Positions 55,501 to 64,000 of a stretch of 64,000 bases of DNA are shown piece by piece. The stretch is from Lagopus muta. Lineage: Eukaryota; Chordata; Aves; Galliformes; Phasianidae. The stretch lies in assembly GCF_023343835.1 (NCBI RefSeq), contig NC_064437.1:26387001-26451000 (forward strand). The letters run 5' to 3'. A program made the position numbers and the translations under genes. The notes below the pieces were generated by a model, which saw nothing but the letters and a program-made list of their open reading frames with translations, was not told the DNA's origin and ran no database searches. The stretch's first letter is position 1, and every line of letters starts with the position of its first letter.

Positions 55501-58319
55501 AGTATTCAGAGCCTAATTATTTATTTTTATTTATACATTTTAAAAACAATTCCCTTTTGAAAGAACTTGGGAGAGAAATCTGATCTCCGAACTACTTCAT
55601 GGGCCTTGCATACTTCTGGTGCTTTTCTGTTAACAGCACTTAGCAGCAGGAAAGTAACAGGCATTCTGATAATGTCAACAGAGAAAGCCAGCAGCTACTT
55701 TGTTTCAGTGGTTCTAAGCTCTTATTCCACATTTTCTAACTTTGTGGCTTTATTAATTTAATGTACTTACTTTTTTTTTGACAGTACCTACAACTACCTA
55801 GGTAGGAAAACCAACCTGATGCTGCAAGCTTTTGCAAAGCCAGACCTTGCATTAGCACAGAAGTACCAGGTACAGTATTTTGCTGTCCCCACAGAGAGCA
55901 CCCTTGTTTCTCCTCTACCTGCACTGGGATGTGCTCTGTGTCTTTTTGTCATCTGTGCCCTGACATGTATCCCTGCTAAAGCAAACTGCTTTCAGCTCCA
56001 GCCCCCTGCTTTCTATTCATAACATGAACATATACTTACCCTCAGCACGCTGGTTTCATTTATGCAGAGCAAACAATGGCTTGGCCTTTTGCCTTGAGCA
56101 GGCCCCACAGTAACTAAAATTCTTGGCTAGGCATATTCTGATACCTTACAAGATGTAATACAGAAAACTTTCCCAAACGTGCTCTGCCCTGACCCCTCCT
56201 GGACTTGGGCTGCACGAAGGTTTTGGAGGAGTTGTGAGCAACCAGTATGCAAACTCTACTCAGTATCTTTATGTCTCACTGGGACATTTGATGCTTCCTT
56301 TTTTTTTTGCCTTAAAAGATATGTGGCTGCAGGATGAATGTAAGAAAGCCCAAACACCTAAAGAATGATCTGCTCTGGGAAATCTCTTCACTAAGCAGTG
56401 GATGTTCAGCTTGGTAAACCCCCCAGAGCCTGCCACAAGGGTTACCACTATTTAAAGACTGCTTGCATTGAGGGGCAGCTTGAGCTTTAGTAATAGAATG
56501 AGTCTAATGTTTTTTTAATATTTCACTCTCTCACCTATTCCAATGGAATAGTTATTATTTCACATGGGCTGCCCAGGTGGCTGTAGTGGAAAAGCTAAGT
56601 CATGGCTTGAAGCAGTGATTGAGCACCTGGCAGGAAGGCAGGGCCAACACAGGGGAGCTCAGGTACAAGCAGTGCACCTCATTTGAGGTTCCAGGCCTCA
56701 TTTAAGGGTTGGTGGTGGAGACAAGGCTGTCTTTTTGAGGGTCCTGCCTACCTGAAGCTTTTTGAAGGTAAGCAGGTTTCCTTTATTTCTGTGCCTATGA
56801 CTGTTGCATCTGAGCAAATCCTCACTGTTGCCTGGGACCTTGCTGCTCTGTTGTTGTTGCTGTGCTTTCCTCATGTTACAGTGACAAAAGACTTTTCTCA
56901 AAGCAGTGTGGCAATTGTATAAAATGTAAATATCATTATGGTTCTATATGCTTCTGCTTCTTTAAATTTGAAGGAATGGTTAAACTGTTGTTTGTCTCTT
57001 TTAGTTTCTCACGGGGGAATTTCTCAGTTTTGTCATCAAACTAGGTAAGTTCTATACTGTCCATGTCTGTTGTTATATCTTAACATGCAGACTCAGTACT
57101 CCAGGGACACTGTACCCTAAGAATTTCCTTCCTGAAAGATTTCACAATGAGAAACTTCTACTTATGCAGCTTCCTGAGTTGATAGCTGACCAGGCATCCC
57201 TGAGAGATCTCACTCTCACTTCCTTCTGTGAAATTTTACAGTTTCAAAGCTGTGACTTACTTTCCTTTCTTATCCTGACTGTAGTGTTTTTTTGTTTGTC
57301 TTTTTTTTTTCAGTCTCCTAAAGCCCATTGGTAGTGTTTGTTAAGAGTCACCTCTCTGGAATAGTGGTGCCCAAGTAGGGGAATGCAGCTCTCATACTTG
57401 TTTCTCATGCTGCTCTATAATTTAGAGTAACTGCTTGAGGATGTACAAGGCCAAAGCATTTTCAAATTGTATTGATTTTTAGAAATTAACTTTTAATGTG
57501 AAAAGCAATTAAAACCAACTAAACCAGAGTCATGTAGAGAGGCTGAATAAGATATTTCAAAATGATCACCTGGTGAACAGAACCATCCGCTGTGCTTTTG
57601 CTATATGTGTTTTATAAGTACTCCAATGAATCCAACTGAGCTTTCAGGTTAGAACTAAGAGGAAATGCATCATCATTTAGTCTTACAGGTTAAGAAGCAA
57701 ACACCCAGAGCATATAGGGAGACTTGATGTACAGGCAGGTAGGCATCCTGAAGTTTCCCTTGGTGGTTGAAGCTACTGCCCCACTGTCACCATCACATGC
57801 CAACAGGATGTTATCATTCCCAGGGCTCTATTTCACATGAATGCTCCGTAGGTTGTGTCAGGGATAGCTGTGAGGCTGCAAATGTTGAAGACAGAGAAGC
57901 AATTGTCTAAGATGGTACTTCAATTTGGTATCAGCAGGAGGGAAACAGTGGTAGTATAAGACATGTAATAACTAGGTGTAGTTTTTGCTGTAATGTCTTT
58001 CCTGCCTGCAAGTACAATCATCTCTTTGTTATGCTGTTCTCACTTCTGGGAAGTGCTTCAAGCCCAGTTGATGCCATATGACACAGGAACTGTGTGCTGC
58101 TGCTTTTTCTCTTCTGCACAGAGACTGGTATGTGTGAAATAACCTGATCTTGCTTTTGTCTGCGCAGGTTTTGGGGTTGCACAGACAAAAGCTGTAATGA
58201 CTTTTGTTTCTGGCATCCCCATGGGACCTCCACGGCTTCCGCTTGTTAGTGCCTCTGAGGAATTCATTGCCAAGGCCAAAGCCAAGCTGGAGAGCATTGT
58301 GTGGCCCGATGGTGACTGA
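49506..58319 (+). CDS. NPL: N-acetylneuraminate lyase
   Basis: Cytosolic aldolase that cleaves N-acetylneuraminate to N-acetylmannosamine and pyruvate, the first step of sialic acid breakdown. It belongs to the DHDPS/NanA TIM-barrel family and forms tetramers. Exons: 49502-49570, 50966-51039, 52128-52215, 52625-52682, 52774-52849, 54067-54159, 54441-54589, 54949-54995, 55785-55869, 57005-57044 and 58168-58319. All are GT-AG and in phase, giving 308 residues, close to human (320). The pyruvate-carboxylate motif GTTGEG is at 49-54. The catalytic tyrosine is Tyr142 in [10 protein letters not shown]. The Schiff-base lysine is Lys172 in FQGVKFSD. The barrel end includes GANGAVGSTYNYLG, and the family tail [11 protein letters not shown] lies near the C-terminus. 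The end is shorter than human after the last helix ([11 protein letters not shown]). The start ATG sits four bases after an acceptor and aligns with the human N-terminus. All active-site residues I can name are present, so it should be active. Confidence 0.96.
49575..50960 (+). other. NPL intron 2
   Basis: Intron between 49571 and 50965. It holds a 256-codon open frame on + at 50126-50896 with no recognisable domain, no splice context and AT-rich chance composition; I do not call it coding. No repeats seen. Other large NPL introns (51040-52127, 52850-54066, 55870-57004, 57045-58167) likewise hold no supported gene. Confidence 0.6.
54746..54895 (-). mobile_element. CR1 LINE 3' fragment in NPL intron
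   Basis: Reverse-orientation CR1 end in the intron 54590-54948: TTAGAATCATAGACTCATTA, then TCTAAGATCATCTAGTCCAA and CCTGTATTGCCCACTGACCA. It lies only about 55 bases before the acceptor of the 47-base exon at 54949. Confidence 0.88.
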
Positions 58320-58527
58320 CTTCACTCCCACGTCGGTGTGCAGGGGCTCCTTTTCCTTGCTGTCACTTGGCATGCTCCTCATGCAATGCCCTCGTTTGGC
58401 TGGGATCTCCTTCAGGAAAATGAAAGTAATCGGCGTGGAAGGGCTGGCACACATGTAGCCAGCCACCTGTTCTTTAACTTCTCTCTGCTCCTCTGGAGCT
58501 CTGCACTGCCCAGCACTGGCTGCTATC

Positions 58528-58533
58528 ATTAAA
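58528..58533 (+). terminator. NPL poly(A) signal
   Basis: ATTAAA, a common variant signal, about 210 bases after the NPL stop. It runs into an (AAAC)n repeat, so the cleavage site is hard to place. Confidence 0.6.
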
Positions 58534-58576
58534 CAAACAAACGAAAAGAAAGACAAAAACAAACAAACAAAAAACT
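58530..58576. repeat. (AAAC)n-like simple repeat
   Basis: AAAC units with G interruptions, immediately after the NPL poly(A) signal. It sits where an encoded A-rich tract could mimic a poly(A) tail in cDNA. Confidence 0.75.
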
Positions 58577-58647
58577 CTGGTTTGTTCCAGCAGAGGGATC
58601 CTGACCTCCTTTTGTCTAGAAAGAAAGGTCTGTCTGCACTGCCCCAA

Positions 58648-58967
58648 ACAGGAGGGGAATCAACTTTTTACAAGGGTAGGCAGTGATAGGACAAGGGGGA
58701 ATGGCTTTAACCTCAAGGAGGGTAAGTTTAGACTGGATGTCAGGAGGAAGCTCTTCACAGGGAGAGTGGTGAGGTGCTGGAACAGCCTGCCCAGAGAGCT
58801 CTGGATGCTCTGTTCTTGGGGGTGTTCAGGACCAGGTTGGATAGGACCCCAGGCAGCATCTGGTCTGCTACCAGATCTGGAGGTTGGTGGGCCTGTCTGT
58901 GGCACGGGGGTTGGAATTGGGTGATCCTTGGTGTTCCTTCCAACCCAAGCCATTCTATGACTCTGTT
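58648..58967 (+). mobile_element. CR1 LINE 3' fragment
   Basis: Reads left to right: CAGGAGGGGAATCAACTTTT, AGGAAGCTCTTCACAGGGAG, GTGGTGAGGTGCTGGAACAG, TTCCTTCCAACCCAAGCC, ending ATTCTATGACTCTG. It is close in sequence and orientation to the copy at 48078-48494. Confidence 0.92.
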
Positions 58968-58969
58968 TT

Positions 58970-61900
58970 ATCTCTCCCTGAGCGTCTCAAGCCCTGGGGT
59001 GTCACTGCTGTACCACAACCTGCCTGCTCAGGCTGGTGTTCTGCTGTTTCTCACCAAGTCATTTGTACATTAGTTGTGTCAAATCACTGTTTACCTCCTC
59101 TCATTGTCTTCGCACATCTTCACTTCCTGCAAAATTTAAAACAGAAGAACCTAAACCAACCCTTTTCTAACATCTGTTGACTCTCCAATGAACCATGGTC
59201 CTGCAGCCATTTCCTTGTAGCCCAAATGTTTGGCACATCTATGACCCCTCATGACACAGCCCTGCCATGGGATGGGTGCTCTCCTGTGGTGGTGGAGCCT
59301 TCCCTGACCACTGCCCAGCTCCATTCTGCACCCTGGGTGGGAGGGTTCACTGTGGGTTGGCTGCTGGGCAGGGGGGCAGCTGATGTTGTGGGCCCTGGAG
59401 AGAAGTGAGCTCAATGTGTTGGGTGGGAGGGCGGTCCCTTTGGGGCTTTGTGACAAGACCCTCAGGTGGGGACCTGGGGTAATCCAGTGCAGGCATCTGG
59501 GAGCTCTAAGGGTGAGTGAGAAGTGAGCTAAACCACTTTGTCAGGTATGAAGCAGCCTGTTAAAAGCTGCTGCTGTGAGACTGGGTCATAAAGAACTACA
59601 GACATCTGTTGAACTTATGCTGAAATGTATTAAATTCCACTGGGTTTGCATCTGCTCTGTGCGCTGCTGGGCTGATCCTGGCTCCTGGGGTCCTGCACGT
59701 GCTGCTGGGGAGACAGGCTTTGCTGCTCTACAGGCAGAATAGCAGAGCTGCTGCTCTGAAGCATCAGTTCTGTTGATCAAGTTGCTTGTTGCTAACTGTA
59801 ATGACGTGGAGCAGCAGCAGAGGACGCACGAGCTCGCTCCTGTCCTTGTCTGAGGGTTTGAGATGGAGGATGTGGGGAGTGAAGCTGTGCGGTTTGCTGC
59901 TGCCTTTTGGTAGAATCCCTGCCTACGCCTCTTGGTGTTGCTCAGTGAGGTTTTGCAGTACAATCCTACTCTCTGAGAACGAACTGCAGCGTTTCCTTTC
60001 ATAGATACGAAGGATTTTCTGGCCACAACTTATACATGAAAAACCTATGGGAACGTGCATCTATCTATCTGTCTGCATAGCTATATATATACACAGTGGT
60101 ATGTGGTAATGTTTGGTAATGTTCTCTGGTACTTTTAGCAACTTAAATTTAGCACTTGTATATTACTTATTGGTTTTCAAGGCAATTTACCCTGCACCCA
60201 CAGCAGATCAGCAGTTCTGTTTGCAGCTCTGGGTGAAAGGCTTAAACGACATTGCCACGGACAATTCCACCAGCAAGAGAGACGTGCAGAACAGCAGTGC
60301 CAGAGACCTTGTCACCTGCTTGATTTGGGTGAATGACATGAAGATGGATGTGTTCATAAAGAGTCTTTTGGATTTTCCTGGATGTGAGATACAGCCCAGT
60401 GTTTGTTAGCTTTCCCTAGGTGCCAAAACAGTCAATTCTAGAATTGCTGAACTTCAGCTACTTGTTGGCTGGAAATCTTTTTATAGAGCACTCAGAAAAA
60501 GCCAAGTATTCAGCTCTTCTCTTTCTTTCAGTTTTTAACAGGGCTTTACTCCTGGGATTATTACTAGGGCTTGCTATTACATAATGATGCACGATCTAAG
60601 TACCTGAGCAGTCTTTTAGCTAAACAGTAAGAAGCTTTACCCTATACAAGCCTGCTGATAATTCCCTTCATTCTCTCTTCTGGTCAGAACTGGTTCAGGT
60701 TCTACAGAGGTAGAATCTCTTCCTCAATATTTGAGGCTGAAGTAGGTAAGGCTGTGAAAACTCCAATTTACAGGTATGTGAATATCATATATATATCCAT
60801 GAAAATTTGGGTGTCTTAGCTTTTTGTTCCCTCTCAAAATAGCACGATTGTGCACAGAGAAAGCAGTTAGGAGTCCTTGTCCTTTTGTGGCAGAGGTGTG
60901 AATGACACAACTGAGTTCATCCAGTGCTCCATCCTGGACTTCCTGGGGTAAGAAAAGGATAATTTTTCTGTGGGGACCATATTTTGTGCTGTTGTCCTTT
61001 TGTAGAATGAATTGTTGGTTTTCCATTTGTTTTGGGTTTGATAGAGGTTATGTACTTTATCTTGCAGTCTATCCATAGATTTTTCAGTATACTTTTCCTG
61101 TTTTTTGTAGGATGTTTTGTCTACCAGCACTGCTGAAACCAGCATCACCACCAATTATGTGGTCTATGTCATAGACTTCTACGAGTGAGCCCTGCGAGTG
61201 AAATGGCTTTTTGTTTTGTAAATCCTGTCCTTTGGAATGCAAAAAAGGGTTTTCTGACCACACAGAACTGCCTTGTATTCCCACAATCCCAGAGCTGAAT
61301 TTGAGGACTCTAGCTCACTCAAGACAGATTTGCATTGTCTTTAGCTGCTCAGCAGAGTTACAAACCGCCCTGGCATCTCAGTGGGCTGCTTTTGGTCATC
61401 TGCATTCATGCTGGCACCGTTCATGTGAGGTGTCACCGGGTCTCCGTGCATATTGTAAATACGTAGTGTGTCAAATGGGTGCTCCGAACACACAGCATGC
61501 AGGTGATGGAAATTAGGAAGATTGCTGTAGTCTGCTGCAGATCCCGTCTTGCTGTGCATGAGCTGTGAGCAAATTATACGCAGGAATCTCACTAATCGCA
61601 TTAGAATTTGGAGCGTTTTGAGAGAGTTCTGAGCATTTCATTCTGTATATAGCTTGGAGCACTGCTTTATAAATAGTGCTATGTTTGGTTTGCAAACAGA
61701 TGGCTAAGTAGCCAAAGCTTAGCTAGTCAAGCAGGGATGGTTTGCTTCTTAAAAGCAGTGTGGCTGCAGGGAATAAAGTAAGAGCTGGTTTGGCAGGACT
61801 TAAGATGTTGAACATCAGATCTTCTGCTTCACTCTGTAACAGATAAAAAGTCAAGCTGTTCTCTGCTCACAGTAACATCAGTCTGAGCATTAAAAACTAT

Positions 61901-64000
61901 TCTGCAGCAGCAGAAAAGAGCAGCAGGACACATGCGTGCTGGGTTTTGTTTCCATTTGTGTGACAGAACTCTTGAAAGCAAGGCTGTGCCCTTCAGAATT
62001 AAAATAACCATGGAGAGTTCTCCAAGAACTGTTGCATGCTACTTCTGATCTAACTAGGAAAATAAAGTCAGGAAGCACAGACAGGAAATGCAGGAATTCT
62101 TGGCTATCTTGGTTCTTTTGCTTTAGAAACATATATGTGTTTATATGCTTTTACCCATAGTAGGAAGTCGAGAGAGAGAGTTCATGATCTTATTATTAAG
62201 AACTTTCCTGTGAACCTAAAGAATCTCTCAGGAGAAAATGTAATGCTGCTTGAGAACTGAGGCAGAAAAGAGCTTTGGAATGAGAGTAAGGCTCTCAAAC
62301 ATTCCTTCAGATGTTGCAAGCAGCTGGCTTTTTCACATAACACACAATTTTGTCATGAAGGTGGTAAAATCCAGGCAAGACAGATGTTCTTTTCCCTCCA
62401 CCCCCATTCTGTGGTCAGGAACACTGCTGAACTGCTGCTCTAGCACCTTCCCTGCTGCTGAGGCTTCTGATTCCTCTACTGGCCAAACTGTTTCTCAGTC
62501 AGTAGAGCTGTGGAAATCTTTTTGCCAGCTGCAGAAGTCTACACAGCTGTTACTCTCTGGTCCCCCTCATGAAACTTAGCAAGCCCCTTTCTCAGGGAGC
62601 AAACAGAGCATAGCTGTGTTTGGGTGCTCAACTTCGTGCATGTGTTGCATCCACAAATGTGTGTTTGGGCACTCAACTTCTAAAAGCATCAGTTGCTCCA
62701 AAACTTTCCTCACATTCTATGATTATTTCAGATTTAGTCTAGTAGATCTCATTCTAGTACAGTGTAGTAATTGTAAGTCAGAATGTTTGACAGTACGCTA
62801 CTTCGTGATTTTAAGATTATCTTCCTGTAGAAAATACAGAAACAAAATATGCTAAATTCATGGTGCTGGGAAGGAGACTGTGTTTTGTGTTTTGTGGATT
62901 TGTGCAGAGAAATATCAACTAAATCTGATACCATCTCAATGTCAAATCCATTTGAGGTGTCCTGGAAGCTTTTCTAGCTGTCTGCTACTCAATGTGATCA
63001 TTCCTATAAGTTCCTATTTCAACCAGCAAGCTAAGTGTCCATTGACAATACCATGCCAAAGAGAGATAAAGACTTCAGAACTCTCTAACAGGTCTCTGAG
63101 ATGAGAACTGAGAAGAATGGAAGGCTAGAAGAATGCAGTGAGAGATGATGGAGTGGCTAGGAAGCAATATTTGCTTTGAGAGGCAACAGTTGATGCTGAT
63201 GGAATGACCCATGTTGGTCATCAGAGAGCATGTTCAAAAAATGTGGGCTTTTTGGTTCTCTTCTCATTCCTGACTTAAACTCATATGATACCTGAGCTGT
63301 TTTGAACATCCTTTTGTGAAATACCCTCAGGAAACTGGTCGCTTTTTGACTAAACAATAGAACCACCACCTTTGGGTGCTGGGATGGAAACTGAACGCTC
63401 ACTAAGTGGTACCACTGTTTGCACACAAGGCTGTGTGTTAATGAAGGTGAGACTGAGTGATTTCCCATGTATAGTGATCACTTACAAACTGCTTTAACTT
63501 CTCTCTTGTAAGCTTGTTTCTGTAGTAGCATGCTGACCAAAGCAGCAGGGTGTTTTTTGGAGGCATTGTGTGGGTGGCAATGTCTTCTTGCAGCTGAAGA
63601 AATATTTGAATTCCCAGGTGGAGCATCTTTCCTTTAAGAAACTTGAGCCTTCGAACTTAAGGCTTGTTTTGTTACCAATGACTTTTGCTAGCTTCCAGCT
63701 TCCTGTTTTCCAGCTGTGGCACTGTTGTGTATTACACAGACACAGTCCAATGCCTAAGGCATTTACAGACCTACTATAAAGCCACTAAAAAGAGGGTTTA
63801 GTAGGCTTCTATATAATTACTGCTTTCCACAGTTTGTTAACCTGAGATTTCAACGTTTTGTTGAATAATTAAATCTCCAGTTTCTGAATGTGCGAGCATC
63901 AGTATCCTCCTAAAACAGAAGAAATGGAGGTGGGAGTTAGGCAGTCTGTCCAGTTTCTCCATATGGAAAATGAATAAGATGAAACAGAGAGGAGCATGAC
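58970..64000. other. DNA downstream of NPL, no gene recognised
   Basis: About 5 kb with only short open frames (up to 146 codons), none with a recognisable domain. A short TCTA/TA simple stretch lies at about 60058-60095. Frames on - at 60724-61154 are lysine- and asparagine-rich but match nothing I know. Confidence 0.5.

Noticed and set aside
60724-61284. Overlapping lysine/asparagine-rich frames on - downstream of NPL
   Set aside because: I considered a decayed transposon or gene fragment, but no motif of any family I know is present.

Overview
This is vertebrate nuclear DNA, almost certainly from chicken (Gallus gallus) or a close galliform. Genes are spliced with GT-AG introns and have AATAAA or ATTAAA poly(A) signals. 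The only recognisable interspersed repeats are CR1 LINEs ending in the ATTCTGTG-type 3' repeat typical of birds. The gene set SERPINC1, ZBTB37, GAS5, a SOUL/HEBP-family gene and NPL fits chicken chromosome 8; the chromosome is an inference from gene content, not from a search.

Layout: 1-4.8 kb is non-coding upstream DNA with a CR1 carrying a long piece of reverse transcriptase. SERPINC1 (antithrombin III) lies on + at 4.86-8.49 kb. ZBTB37 lies on -, with its promoter near 28.3-28.5 kb, coding exons between 24.55 and 19.21 kb, and probably a very long 3' UTR filling 19.2 down to about 9.1 kb, tail to tail with SERPINC1. A GC-rich bidirectional promoter separates ZBTB37 from GAS5. GAS5 is a 5'TOP non-coding snoRNA host gene on + at 28.60-35.18 kb. 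I can delimit 11 box C/D snoRNAs in its introns by C and D boxes, most with a perfect terminal stem: SNORD74, 75, 76, two SNORD77/80-type copies, one I cannot assign, 44, 78, 79, 47 and 81. The SOUL-type gene is on - at 36.0-37.45 kb, with a possible 5' exon near 39.35 kb. About 39.6-48 kb is intergenic and contains a strange 1 kb block of degenerate CTCTAAA-rich sequence. NPL (N-acetylneuraminate lyase) is on + at 49.5-58.5 kb, its promoter abutting a CR1. I see no gene in 59-64 kb.

The genes do not form one pathway. SERPINC1 is a secreted liver anticoagulant, ZBTB37 a BTB/zinc-finger nuclear factor, GAS5 a growth-responsive snoRNA host feeding rRNA methylation, SOUL a haem-binding-family protein, and NPL the cytosolic enzyme of sialic acid breakdown. 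SERPINC1-ZBTB37-GAS5 keeps the order and relative orientations I recall for human 1q25. What follows GAS5 differs: SOUL and NPL here, DARS2 in human. The most informative region is the GAS5 snoRNA array, which holds an unassigned snoRNA, a local snoRNA duplication, an intron with no recognisable snoRNA, and a promoter combining a palindromic GTCACGTGAC box, a TATA box and a pyrimidine start. No retrovirus-like element, CRISPR array or operon was seen.
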